NCBI RefSeq assembly: GCF_900142825.1
Contig: NZ_FRCH01000002.1
Location: forward strand, 744,001-808,000
Direction of reading: 5' to 3'
Source: Rhodanobacter sp. OK091
Lineage (GTDB): Bacteria; Pseudomonadota; Gammaproteobacteria; Xanthomonadales; Rhodanobacteraceae
Length of the DNA: 64,000 nucleotides
Shown here: in pieces, positions 9,725 through 17,950 of the stretch
Position numbering within the stretch: the stretch's first letter is position 1
Layout: each line of letters starts with the position of its first letter
Position numbers and translations under genes: made by a program
The notes under the pieces: generated by a model
Database searches by the model: none
The model's input: only the letters and a program-made list of their open reading frames with translations
What the model was told of the DNA's origin: nothing

Positions 9725-9755
9725 CCTTTCGCCGCGGCGCCGGATAGTGCCTGGC

Positions 9756-10388
9756 GTGGAAAACCAGAATGGCAAGCTCAGGGTACTCATCGCCGACGAC
9801 CATCCGGTCATGCGGGACGGCCTGCGCGCCGCGATCGACAGCGCCGCCGACATGACCGTGGTCGGCGAAGCGGCCGATGGCGCGCAAAGCGTGGCGCGTT
9901 TTCGCCAGCTGCAGCCCGACGTGGCCTTGTTGGACCTGCAGATGCCGGAGATGGACGGGTTGCAGGCGATCGCCGCGATCCGCGCCGAATACCCCGATGC
10001 CCGGCTGGTCATCCTGACGACCTACCCTGGCGATGCCCGGGTGAGGCAGGCGCTGGCCCTGGGAGCCACGGCCTACCTGCTCAAGACCTCCACCCGCGAC
10101 GACATTCTGCAGGCGATTCGCAGCGCAGCGATTGGACGTCGCACGATCGTCGGCGAACTGGCGAGCGAGGTCGCCTCGCATGCCGTGGCGGACATGCTTA
10201 CCGCCAAGGAACTAAGTGCGCTGCGTCTGGTAGCCACGGGGCATGGCAACAAACGCATCGCCGAGATGCTGTGCATTTCCGAAGACACAGTGAAGGCGCG
10301 TCTCAAGAGCATCATGGCGAAGCTGGGCGCGTCGGACCGCACGCATGCGGTGACCATCGCGATCCGGCGGGGCTTTCTCGACTCGTAA
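9756..10388 (+). CDS. NarL/LuxR-family response regulator
   Basis: 210 residues from a GTG giving VENQNGKLRVLIADD; longer upstream readings look non-coding. The receiver domain (1-125) has the acidic pocket (ADD near residue 14), phosphoacceptor Asp60 in LLDLQMPEMDG and the conserved lysine in YLLKTSTR. A LuxR-type helix-turn-helix occupies about 148-205 (LTAKELSALRLVATGHGNKRIAE..CISEDTVK). It is encoded back-to-back with the propeller-type sensor kinase, which is very probably its cognate kinase. The likely targets are nearby oxidoreductase genes, but no direct evidence for this exists in the sequence. A paralogue truncated to the receiver is at 54270. Confidence 0.93.
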   Translation: MENQNGKLRVLIADDHPVMRDGLRAAIDSAADMTVVGEAADGAQSVARFRQLQPDVALLDLQMPEMDGLQAIAAIRAEYPDARLVILTTYPGDARVRQALALGATAYLLKTSTRDDILQAIRSAAIGRRTIVGELASEVASHAVADMLTAKELSALRLVATGHGNKRIAEMLCISEDTVKARLKSIMAKLGASDRTHAVTIAIRRGFLDS

Positions 10389-10701
10389 ACCAAAGATGCC
10401 CATAGCGGCGCACCCCGGATTTGATTCTGGGGCGCGCTGGTAAGGCGTTGGGCTGAAGGGGCGTATTCGTCGAGCCGGTTTTGCACCCAGGCCTCCATCG
10501 AGATACCCCAATTCGGGTAGTTGCGGCTTGCCCATTCCGGGCTGTGCATGAGCGCGAGCCTCGGGGAAAGTGAACGCCTCCGCTCGCTTCGCGGAACTTC
10601 TCTCCGAGGCATCGACGCGAGATGCCGAGCCCTTCGTGAGCGATCTCGCCGGGAGCCCCTGGCGCGAGCTGCTCTTCCCCGTTTTCACCCAGGAGACCGC
10701 C
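10389..10701. other. Intergenic region without an assigned gene
   Basis: About 313 bases between the response regulator and the isochorismatase-like gene. The minus strand is open through most of it with a somewhat protein-like composition, but there is no recognisable family, start site or homologue. A weak inverted repeat (CCTCGG at 10559, CCGAGG at 10604) is present. The AGGAG ribosome site of the next gene lies at its 3' end. Confidence 0.4.
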
Positions 10702-11355
10702 ATGTCCATCACTGCAACGCCTACACCCGGCAAGCTGTTGCTGACCCCGGAGGATCATGCCTTGATCATGATCGACTTCCAGTCGCAGATGTCGTTCGCG
10801 ACGCATTCCATCGACGCCATCACGCTGCGCAACAACGCCGGCCTGGTGGCGCGTGCGGCGGCCAGCTTCAAGGTGCCGACCATCCTCACCACCGTCGCCG
10901 AGAAGAGTTTTTCCGGCCCGATGTTCAGCGAGGTCACCGACCCGTTCCCGGGCCAGGCGCTGCTGGATCGCACGTCGATGAATACCTGGGAAGACGCCGC
11001 CGTCATCAAGAAGGTGAATGAGATCGGCAAGACGCGCCTGGTGCTGGCGGGTCTTTGGACGTCTGTCTGCATCGTCGGTCCGGCGCTGTCGGCGATCGAT
11101 CAGGGCTTCGAAATCTATGTGATTACCGACGCCTGCGGCGATGTCTCGGCCGAAGCGCACAATCGGGCCATCGAGCGCATGGTGCAGGCGGGCGCCCGCC
11201 CGATGACGGCACTGCAATATCTGCTGGAGCTTCAGCGCGACTGGGCGCGCACGGAGTCGTACGACAGCACCACCGGCATCGCCAAGCAGTTCGGTGGTTC
11301 TTATGGCCTGGGGATCATCTACGCCAGGTCGATGTTCGGCGCGCACGAAGGCTGA
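10702..11355 (+). CDS. Isochorismatase-family cysteine hydrolase (YcaC-like)
   Basis: 217 residues from ATG 10702, with AGGAG eight bases upstream. The cysteine-hydrolase fold is clear: the catalytic Asp in MIDFQ, the family segment SFSGPMF..VTDPFPGQ, the N.WED region and the nucleophile cysteine in LWTSVC. The extended C-terminal segment (LLELQRDWAR...YGLGIIYA) is typical of the YcaC subgroup, which hydrolyses unknown amide or ester substrates. It starts a co-directional run with XapX, an amidohydrolase and DoxX. A second member of the same subgroup, with the same C-terminal motif, lies at 60241-60870. Cytosolic; substrate unknown. Confidence 0.9.
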   Translation: MSITATPTPGKLLLTPEDHALIMIDFQSQMSFATHSIDAITLRNNAGLVARAAASFKVPTILTTVAEKSFSGPMFSEVTDPFPGQALLDRTSMNTWEDAAVIKKVNEIGKTRLVLAGLWTSVCIVGPALSAIDQGFEIYVITDACGDVSAEAHNRAIERMVQAGARPMTALQYLLELQRDWARTESYDSTTGIAKQFGGSYGLGIIYARSMFGAHEG

Positions 11356-11367
11356 GTGTGGTCATGA

Positions 11368-11390
11368 GCGGCGGCCTCGCCGGCCGCCGC
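11368..11390 (+). terminator. GC-rich hairpin between isochorismatase-like and XapX genes
   Basis: GCGGCGGCC and GGCCGCCGC form a perfect 9-bp stem around a 5-base loop, 12 bases after the stop of the upstream gene. There is no T-run, so it may be an attenuator or an mRNA-stability hairpin rather than a full terminator. Confidence 0.45.
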
Positions 11391-11416
11391 ATTCACGTTG
11401 TCGAGTGGAGAGGTCG

Positions 11417-11695
11417 ATGAAGCCCTATATTCTTTCTATCGCCGCGGGATTGCTGGTGGGCATCGTCTACAGCCTGTTGAAGGTTCGCTCGCCTGCGCCA
11501 CCGGTGATCGCCCTGGTCGGCCTGCTGGGAATTCTTGCCGGCGAACAGATCCCACCCCTGATCAAGCACCTTCTGAACCGGGATGCCGTGGAGACCTCCT
11601 GGCTCCACGGACAGGTCAAGCCACACGTGTTCGGCAATCTTCCCGAAGGCCAGCGCGCGACCAAGCCGACACCTGAGACGGAGGCCAAGTCATGA
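11417..11695 (+). CDS. XapX-domain small membrane protein
   Basis: 92 residues, ATG 11417 preceded by GGAGAGG. Two hydrophobic segments (ILSIAAGLLVGIVYSLL and PPVIALVGLLGILAGEQI) with the SPAPP linker between them are the signature of the XapX family (DUF1427, about 50-90 residues). The last 35 residues are hydrophilic. The stop overlaps the ATG of the amidohydrolase (ATGA), so the two are co-translated. XapX proteins often accompany isochorismatase- and amidohydrolase-type genes. Their function is unknown; inner-membrane location is predicted. Confidence 0.88.
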   Translation: MKPYILSIAAGLLVGIVYSLLKVRSPAPPVIALVGLLGILAGEQIPPLIKHLLNRDAVETSWLHGQVKPHVFGNLPEGQRATKPTPETEAKS

Positions 11696-13581
11696 GCCCC
11701 GCGCAGACCATCCCCGAGCTGATCCTGCATCGCGGCCAGTTCGCCACGCTCGATCGCGGCCAGCCCCATGCCTCGGCAGTGGCGATTGCCGGCGGCCGCT
11801 TCATTGCGGTGGGCAGCGATGCCGACATCATGGCGCTGGCCGGCACCAACACGCGTGTGGTCGACCTCAAGGGCCGTCGCGTGTTGCCCGGTTTGATCGA
11901 CAACCATCTGCACATCATCCGTGGCGGCCTGAACTACAACCTTGAACTGCGCTGGGATGGTGTGCGTTCGCTGTCCGACGCGATGAGCATGCTCAGACAG
12001 CAGGTGGCCATCACCCCGGCGCCGCAATGGGTGCGTGTAGTCGGAGGGTTCACCGAGCACCAGTTCGCCGAAAAGCGCTTGCCGACGATCGACGAGCTCA
12101 ACGCCGTGGCGCCGGACACGCCGGTATTCCTGCTGCATCTTTACGATCGTGCGCTGCTCAACGCGGCCGCGCTACGCGCCGTCGGCTATACCCGCGACAC
12201 GCCGGAGCCGCCGGGCGGGCAGATCGTGCGCGATAGCGATGGCAACCCCACCGGCTTGCTGCTTGCCAAGCCGAATGCCTCGATTCTTTATGCAACGCTC
12301 GGGCGCGGTCCGAAGCTGCCGTTCGATTACCAGCTCAATTCCACGCGCCACTTCATGCGCGAGCTCAATCGGCTCGGCGTCACCGGTGCGATCGATGCCG
12401 GCGGCGGCTCGCAGAACTACCCGGAAGACTATGCGGTGATCCAGCAACTGGCCGACGAAGGCCAGCTGACCATCCGCCTCGCCTACAACCTGTTCACGCA
12501 GAAACCCAAGGCGGAGAAGGACGACTTTCTCCACTGGACGCGGACGTCCAAGTACAAGCAGGGCGACGATTACTTCCGCCACAACGGTGCGGGCGAGATG
12601 CTGGTGTTTTCCGCGGCGGACTTCGAGGATTTCCGTCAGCCCCGGCCGGACATGCCGGCCGAGATGGAGGGCGATCTCGAAGGTGTGGTGCGTGTACTGG
12701 CCGAGAATCGCTGGCCGTGGCGCATGCATGCCACCTACGACGAAACCATCAGCCGCGCGCTGGATGTGTTCGAGCGGGTGAACCAGGATATCCCGCTGGA
12801 GGGATTGAACTGGTTCTTCGATCACGCCGAGACGATCTCCGAACAGTCGATCGACCGCATCGCGGCGCTCGGCGGCGGTATCGCCGTGCAGCATCGCATG
12901 GCCTACCAGGGCGAGTACTTCGTCGAGCGCTATGGCATGGGCGCGGCGGAAGCCACGCCGCCGGTCGCAAAAATCCTGGAGAAGGGTGTGCGGGTGTCGG
13001 CCGGTACCGATGCGACCCGCGTGGCGTCGTATAACCCGTGGGTATCGCTGGCTTGGCTCATCACCGGGCGCACCGTGGGCGGCTTGCGTCTCTATCCCCA
13101 GCGCAATTGTCTGGATCGCGAAACCGCATTGCGCATGTGGACCCAGAACGTCACCTGGTTCTCCAACGAAGTGGGCAAGAAGGGCCAGATCAAGGTCGGC
13201 CAGTTCGCGGATCTGGTGGTGCCGGATCGCGATTTCTTCGCCTGCGCTGAAAGTGAGATCGCCGACACCGCCTCGGAGCTGACCATGGTCGGCGGCAAGA
13301 TCGTGTACGCCGCCGGTATGTTCACCGACCTGGATGAATCGCCGATTCCGCCAGCGATGCCGGATTGGTCGCCAGTGCGCCGCTTCGGCGGTTATGCCGC
13401 ATGGGGTGAGAACAAGGCTGGCGCAACGGCAGTACGCCAAATGGCGATGCAATCTTGCGGTTGCGCGCATGCCTGCGGCATCCATGGTCACGATCACGCT
13501 ACGGCCTGGTCGAGCAAGCTGCCGATAGCCGATCTCAAATCCTTCTGGGGCGCGCTGGGCTGCGCCTGCTGGGCGATATGA
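11692..13581 (+). CDS. YtcJ-type amidohydrolase (amidohydrolase 3) with Cys/His-rich C-terminal tail
   Basis: 629 residues. The metal-dependent hydrolase fold is shown by the N-terminal beta region (GGRFIAVGSDADI), the LPGLIDNHLHI metal motif near residue 70, the DHAE segment near residue 385 and the SAGTDATR segment near residue 440. The product would hydrolyse an amide or ester bond in a cyclic or N-acyl substrate in the cytoplasm. The gene overlaps XapX upstream and DoxX downstream by 4 bases each. The last 45 residues are unusual: they hold CGCAHACGIHGHDH, then GCACW at the extreme end, giving six cysteines and four histidines suited to metal binding. The family call is sure, the substrate unknown. 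Confidence 0.9.
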   Translation: MSPAQTIPELILHRGQFATLDRGQPHASAVAIAGGRFIAVGSDADIMALAGTNTRVVDLKGRRVLPGLIDNHLHIIRGGLNYNLELRWDGVRSLSDAMSMLRQQVAITPAPQWVRVVGGFTEHQFAEKRLPTIDELNAVAPDTPVFLLHLYDRALLNAAALRAVGYTRDTPEPPGGQIVRDSDGNPTGLLLAKPNASILYATLGRGPKLPFDYQLNSTRHFMRELNRLGVTGAIDAGGGSQNYPEDYAVIQQLADEGQLTIRLAYNLFTQKPKAEKDDFLHWTRTSKYKQGDDYFRHNGAGEMLVFSAADFEDFRQPRPDMPAEMEGDLEGVVRVLAENRWPWRMHATYDETISRALDVFERVNQDIPLEGLNWFFDHAETISEQSIDRIAALGGGIAVQHRMAYQGEYFVERYGMGAAEATPPVAKILEKGVRVSAGTDATRVASYNPWVSLAWLITGRTVGGLRLYPQRNCLDRETALRMWTQNVTWFSNEVGKKGQIKVGQFADLVVPDRDFFACAESEIADTASELTMVGGKIVYAAGMFTDLDESPIPPAMPDWSPVRRFGGYAAWGENKAGATAVRQMAMQSCGCAHACGIHGHDHATAWSSKLPIADLKSFWGALGCACWAI

Positions 13582-13988
13582 CCATGCGCGATCTGTTCGA
13601 ATCACAGGTCATACGCTGGGTGGCCTTGCTGCTGCTCTGTGCCGCCTATCTGCAAGGCGGCATCGACAAGGCCGCGGATTTCGGCGGCGCCGTCGGTGAA
13701 ATGCAGCACTTCGGCCTCGCGCCGCCGGCGCTGTTTGCCGCGATGACCATCGTGCTGGAGCTCGGCGCGTCACTGTTGATCCTTACCGGCTTCTATCGCT
13801 GGCTGGGCGCGCTGGCGCTCGCCGTCTTCACGCTGATGGCGACGTTCATGGCCGCCCGCTTCTGGGAGCTACCGCCGCCTCAGCGGCTGCCGGCGGCCAA
13901 TACGTTCTTCGAGCATCTTGGCCTGGTCGGCGGATTCCTGCTGGTGGCATGGCACGACCTGCGCGAACGGCGCGCCGCGATGACATGA
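13578..13988 (+). CDS. DoxX-family membrane protein
   Basis: 136 residues from the ATG overlapping the amidohydrolase stop (ATGA); a second ATG lies 6 bases downstream. Four hydrophobic segments are visible (WVALLLLCAAYLQGGIDKA, PALFAAMTIVLELGASLLIL, WLGALALAVFTLMATFMAA, FFEHLGLVGGFLLVAW). The ...GGIDKA..F and LELGASLLILTGF patterns fit the DoxX family, whose members affect quinone-linked or thiosulfate-linked electron flow or redox homeostasis. Its place at the end of the isochorismatase/XapX/amidohydrolase unit suggests a shared transcript. Confidence 0.87.
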   Translation: MTMRDLFESQVIRWVALLLLCAAYLQGGIDKAADFGGAVGEMQHFGLAPPALFAAMTIVLELGASLLILTGFYRWLGALALAVFTLMATFMAARFWELPPPQRLPAANTFFEHLGLVGGFLLVAWHDLRERRAAMT

Positions 13989-14039
13989 CGGCACCTTCAT
14001 TCACCGATCTTCTGTTGTTCCCCTGATCTGGAGCTTCCC

Positions 14040-14951
14040 ATGCGCATCAAGTCTCTCGTACTGGCGGCCGTCCTCGGACTCGGCGCGGCTTCGCTCGCTA
14101 CCATTGCGCCACTGGAAGCGCGTACAGCGCAAGCCATTCCCGAAGTCGCAGTGGGCTCGCAGTACGACACCACGCATGTGTATGTCGATCCCGCGGAAGT
14201 CGACCACTTCGTGCAGAGTTTCCTCGCCACCTTCGGCGGACAAAGCACCAAGCAAGTCGTGGCTACCGTCACGCCTACGCCCAGCAGCACCACCTCGCAG
14301 CTGTTGCAGACGCCGGTGGGCACGGTGTCGCTGTTCGGTTTCAAGACGCCGATCCCCCATCCGTTCGGCACGGAGCGCACCGGTTATCTGGTGAAAGACA
14401 TGGATGCGGCGATCCGCGCGGCACGCGCGGCCGGTGCCGACGTCATCGTCGAAGCCTTCCCCGATCCGATCGGCCGCGACGCCGTGATCCAGTGGCCGGG
14501 CGGCGTGAACATGCAGCTCTATTGGCACACCACCGCGCCGAACTATGCGGCGTTCCAGACCGTGCCGGAGAATCGCGTCTACGTGTCCAGGGATAGAGCG
14601 AACGCGTTCATCCATAGTTTCCTCGCCTTCGCCCATGGCAAGGTGGTCTCCGATGATGCGCATGCGCCAGGCGCCGAGATCGGACGTCCAGGCGACACCT
14701 ATCGCCGTGTTCGCATCGAATCGACCTTCGGCAAGATGTCGGTGCAGGTCACCGACGGCCATCTGCCGTATCCCTACGGGCATGAGCTGACCGGTTACGA
14801 AGTCGTCAATGTCAGCGATACGCTGGTGAAGGCCAAAGCCAGCGGCGCAAAAGTGCTGGTGGAGCCTTACGTGGCCGATGGACGACAGATTGCCATGCTG
14901 GCTTTTCCGGGCAACTACGTCGCGGAGATCCATGCGGCGGTGGGCAAGTAA
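14040..14951 (+). CDS. Exported two-domain glyoxalase/VOC-fold protein
   Basis: 303 residues. A signal peptide (LVLAAVLGLGAASLATIAPLEARTAQA) precedes two similar beta-alpha-beta-beta-beta modules, at about 40-165 and 180-300. Each has a ...VYV....V..F..SFL....G start and a GYLVKD/GYEVVN segment, and ends with a ...ADVIVEAF or AKVLVEPY strand. This is the vicinal-oxygen-chelate fold. Most VOC proteins are cytosolic, so the signal peptide is notable. The gene lies between DoxX and a porin with short gaps, suggesting a common periplasmic role. No reaction can be assigned; the usual H/E metal ligands are not obvious by eye. Confidence 0.75.
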   Translation: MRIKSLVLAAVLGLGAASLATIAPLEARTAQAIPEVAVGSQYDTTHVYVDPAEVDHFVQSFLATFGGQSTKQVVATVTPTPSSTTSQLLQTPVGTVSLFGFKTPIPHPFGTERTGYLVKDMDAAIRAARAAGADVIVEAFPDPIGRDAVIQWPGGVNMQLYWHTTAPNYAAFQTVPENRVYVSRDRANAFIHSFLAFAHGKVVSDDAHAPGAEIGRPGDTYRRVRIESTFGKMSVQVTDGHLPYPYGHELTGYEVVNVSDTLVKAKASGAKVLVEPYVADGRQIAMLAFPGNYVAEIHAAVGK

Positions 14952-14956
14952 GCGCG

Positions 14957-16351
14957 ATGCGATGGGTCGCCCTCGCCAGTGCTGGCGCCTTCCTGCTTGC
15001 GCATGCGGTACATGCGCAGGAGACGGGCGTCGCACCTGCGAGGCCAGTGCCGTTGTTCAATCGGTGGCAGGAGAACTGGTCGCCGCTGGCCGACCCGGCG
15101 CTGCGCACTGAACCGGGCGATTCGCTCAAATACATCGCGCTTTCCGCCAACAACCCGGCCAGCTATCTCTCATTGGGTGTGAACCTGCGAGAGCGCGTGG
15201 AATTCAACGACGCTGCGGGTTTTGGCGTGGGCGGTGGCCGCAGCGACAGTTACCTGATCCAGCGCTTGCAAGCCCACGTGGATATCCACTTCAACGAGCA
15301 CTGGCAGCTGTTCACTCAGCTGGAAGACGCTCGCGATGCCAACAAGCGCACCACCACTCCGGTCGACAAGAACCCGCTCGATCTGCGGCTGGCCTTTCTT
15401 GCATATAGCCACAGCTTCGATGCGGGCACCTTCAAGGCGCGTATCGGCCGCCAGGAATTCGCTTTCGATCTGCAGCGCTTCGTGTCGCTGCGGGATGGGC
15501 CGAACGTACGCCAAGCCTTCGATGCAGTGTGGGCGGATTGGGAAACCGGGCGTTGGCGTTTCATCGGCTTCATCAGCCAGCCGGTGCAGTATGCGGACGC
15601 GCATCCGTTCGATGACAGCTCAAGCGGCCATGTGCGTTTCAGTATGCTGCGCGTGGAGCGCCAGGTGTTCGGCAATCAGGAGCTGTCCGCTTATTACTCG
15701 CTGTTCGCGCGCGACAACGCCAGATACATCGACGGCAGCGGTCGCGAGCTGCGCCATGTCTTCGATACTCGCTATGCCGGCGCGGCCCGCGGTTTCGACT
15801 GGGATCTCGAAGCGATGGCGCAGCGCGGTTCGGTGGGTGTCAAGGACATTCGCGCCTGGGCGATCGGCACGCGCGCGGGCTACACCTTCGCATCGATCGA
15901 CTGGCAGCCACGCATCGGTTTGCAAGTGGATGCGGCCTCGGGCGATCGGCATCGCGGCGACAACATCATCGGCACCTTCAATCCGCTGTTTCCGAACGGC
16001 TACTACCTCACCTTGGCCGGTTTTACCGGCTACACAAATTTCGTCCATGTGAAGCCGTCCGTCACGTTGAAGCCGTCTTCACGCCTGACCCTCATTGGCG
16101 CGCTTGGTTTGCAATGGCGCGAGACGACGGCCGATGCGGTGTACACGCAGCCCAACGTCGCGGTGCCCGGCACGGCGGGCAACGGCGGCCGCTGGACCGG
16201 TGTCTATGGGCAACTACGCGCCGACTACGTCTTCAATGCCAATCTCGCCGCAGCGGTGGAGATGGTGCATTTCGAGATCGGCGATGCCATCCGCCGCGCG
16301 GGTGGGCACAACAGCAACTATCTGGGCGTCGAGCTCAAATACATGTGGTGA
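14957..16351 (+). CDS. Alginate-export-family outer-membrane beta-barrel porin
   Basis: 464 residues, starting 6 bases after the previous stop. A signal peptide (LASAGAFLLAHAVHAQ) is followed by an amphipathic beta-rich protein with motifs of the alginate export (AlgE-like) porin family: LSLGVNLRERVEFN, YLIQRLQAHVDIHF, ...ARIGRQEFAFDLQRFVSLRDGPNVRQAFD. The C-terminal strand ends in an aromatic residue (ELKYMW), as outer-membrane barrels do. It would be a diffusion or export channel for small organic acids or oligosaccharides. Its place after the amidohydrolase unit suggests uptake of that pathway's substrate, which is an inference. Confidence 0.85.
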   Translation: MRWVALASAGAFLLAHAVHAQETGVAPARPVPLFNRWQENWSPLADPALRTEPGDSLKYIALSANNPASYLSLGVNLRERVEFNDAAGFGVGGGRSDSYLIQRLQAHVDIHFNEHWQLFTQLEDARDANKRTTTPVDKNPLDLRLAFLAYSHSFDAGTFKARIGRQEFAFDLQRFVSLRDGPNVRQAFDAVWADWETGRWRFIGFISQPVQYADAHPFDDSSSGHVRFSMLRVERQVFGNQELSAYYSLFARDNARYIDGSGRELRHVFDTRYAGAARGFDWDLEAMAQRGSVGVKDIRAWAIGTRAGYTFASIDWQPRIGLQVDAASGDRHRGDNIIGTFNPLFPNGYYLTLAGFTGYTNFVHVKPSVTLKPSSRLTLIGALGLQWRETTADAVYTQPNVAVPGTAGNGGRWTGVYGQLRADYVFNANLAAAVEMVHFEIGDAIRRAGGHNSNYLGVELKYMW

Positions 16352-16393
16352 GTCCACCGGTGCGCACCATCGAACTCAGGGAAAACGAAGACC

Positions 16394-17068
16394 ATGAAAC
16401 TGACCGTGCCGACCCTACTCAGCTTCAATGCCGGCTATGTCGATACGGCAGGCTTCCTGGCTTTGCACGGGCTGTTCACCGCCCACGTCACCGGCAACTT
16501 CGTCACCATCGGCGCGGCATTGGTACTGGGCACGTCCGGCATCGTCACCAAGCTGCTGGCGCTGCCGACCTTCTGTGTGGTGGTGGTGCTCGCGCGCCTG
16601 CTGCGCTATCGCCTGATCGATCGCGGCTGGCCAGTTCTCAAGACCATGCTGGGGGTGAAGTTGCTGCTGCTGACCATAGGCGGCGTTCTAGCCATCCATT
16701 ACGGTCCATTTCCCCGCGGTGATGACGGGTTCGCGATGCTCACCGGGCTCACACTGGTGGCAGGTATGGCGGTGCAGAATGCATTGCAGCGCGTGCATCT
16801 GGGCGCCGCGCCGCCCACCACGCTGATGACCGGTACTACCACCCAGATCATGCTCGACGTCGGCGATCTCCTGCAAGGCGTACCGGCCGATCAGAAAGAC
16901 GCGATCCATGTGCGCCTGGGACGCATGGGCCAGGCGTTGCTTGCCTTCGCATTGGGTTGCGCCATGGCCGCCTTGCTCTATGCCGGGGTGAGCACCTGGT
17001 GTTTCGCGCTGCCGCCGCTGCTGGCGCTAGCCGCCTATCTTCATCGCGACGCCAGCGCAGGTGGCTGA
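16394..17068 (+). CDS. DUF1275 (YoaK-family) membrane protein
   Basis: 224 residues with about six hydrophobic segments. The N-terminal signature (LSFNAGYVDTAGFLALHGLFTAHVTGNFV) and the later AGMAVQNALQRVHLG...TTLMTGTTTQI segment are diagnostic of DUF1275. Members are inner-membrane proteins of unknown transport role. It sits 42 bases after the porin and 38 bases before dps, in the same direction. Confidence 0.88.
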   Translation: MKLTVPTLLSFNAGYVDTAGFLALHGLFTAHVTGNFVTIGAALVLGTSGIVTKLLALPTFCVVVVLARLLRYRLIDRGWPVLKTMLGVKLLLLTIGGVLAIHYGPFPRGDDGFAMLTGLTLVAGMAVQNALQRVHLGAAPPTTLMTGTTTQIMLDVGDLLQGVPADQKDAIHVRLGRMGQALLAFALGCAMAALLYAGVSTWCFALPPLLALAAYLHRDASAGG

Positions 17069-17106
17069 GTTGACGCCGTCAATATTCCATTTACCAGAAG
17101 GAGACG

Positions 17107-17628
17107 ATGATGAAAGACACGAGCAAGGCCAAACAGCGGCGAAAAGCTCCGCTGACCACGCCCACGACGTTGGGTGAAGATGCAAGGCGCGACATAGGCG
17201 GCGAACTCAATGCGCTGCTTGCCGATTTCTTCGCGCTTTATCTGAAAACAAAGAACTTCCATTGGCACATGTCCGGACCCCATTTCCGCGACTATCACCT
17301 GCTGCTGGACGAGCAGGCGGACGATATCTACGCCACGCTGGATCCGATCGCCGAGCGGGTGCGCAAGATCGGCGGCACCACGCTGCGTTCCATTGGGCAT
17401 ATCGCCAGGCTTCAGCGTCTCAGCGATAACGACGCGGACTTCGTCTCGCCAGGCGACATGCTGGCGGAGCTGCGCGAGGACAATGCGCGCGTCGTTTCGA
17501 CGATGCGCGAGGTGCATGGTCTCTGCGACGAATACGGCGATGTGGCTACGGCCAGCTTGCTGGAGAACTGGATGGACGAGGCGGAGCGTCGGCTGTGGTT
17601 TTTGTTCGAGTCCGGGCGGAATGCCTGA
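17107..17628 (+). CDS. dps: Dps-family DNA-binding ferritin-like protein
   Basis: 173 residues. AAGGAG at 17098-17103 could serve the ATG at 17107 or, with better spacing, the ATG at 17110. A lysine/arginine-rich N-terminus (KAKQRRK) typical of DNA-binding Dps precedes the ferritin-like four-helix domain. Ferroxidase residues are in place: KNFHWHMSGPHF (His) and LLLDEQADDIY (Asp, Glu) lie across the dimer interface, and LENWMDEAERRLWFL closes the last helix. The protein oxidises iron with peroxide and protects DNA. It fits the catalase, haloperoxidase and flavoreductase genes around it. A strong hairpin directly follows the stop. Confidence 0.93.
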   Translation: MMKDTSKAKQRRKAPLTTPTTLGEDARRDIGGELNALLADFFALYLKTKNFHWHMSGPHFRDYHLLLDEQADDIYATLDPIAERVRKIGGTTLRSIGHIARLQRLSDNDADFVSPGDMLAELREDNARVVSTMREVHGLCDEYGDVATASLLENWMDEAERRLWFLFESGRNA

Positions 17629-17631
17629 GTC

Positions 17632-17670
17632 CATGGGCGGCCACCTCTCATGGCGCGGTGGCCGCCCATG
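17632..17670 (+). terminator. Strong 14-bp-stem hairpin after dps
   Basis: CATGGGCGGCCACC and GGTGGCCGCCCATG pair perfectly around an 11-base loop, 4 bases after the dps stop. No T-run follows, so it may be a Rho-assisted terminator or an RNA-stability element. The remaining 280 bases up to the next gene hold no gene I can support. Confidence 0.6.
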
Positions 17671-17950
17671 CGAATGCGCGACGGTCGTGATCCAGCCGCC
17701 GAACCAACTACGGCCAGCAGATCCGTTCGCGTCCAAGAAGTACAACTACCCGGACGAGTAGATCAGGTTTACCTCGATAGGTCTTCGCATCTGTTCTTGA
17801 CTGAAGACAATGAACGCTACGCCAGCATCTTGTCGCCCCGCTGGATCATTCCTCGCGTTCCACCATGCGCCGGTCGCCTTGCCGGCGCGTGCACGAAGTG
17901 TCACGCAAACGCCCCCCAAGGCAGCGACGAATCGAACCAGGAGATCCCGT

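Noticed and set aside
10503-10545. CCCGGAATGGGC and CCCGAATTGGGG resembling the 21-nt regulator motif
   Set aside because: Spacing between CCC and GGG is 5 rather than 4 bases and the flanks do not match; may be chance.
10411-10612. Protein-like minus-strand reading (EWASRNYPNWGISMEAW) between the regulator and the isochorismatase-like gene
   Set aside because: It continues antisense into the regulator, lacks a start signal and matches no family I know; not enough to call a gene.
12172-13605. 477-codon minus-strand open frame opposite the amidohydrolase
   Set aside because: Antisense shadow; the amidohydrolase frame has conserved metal motifs and coupled starts.
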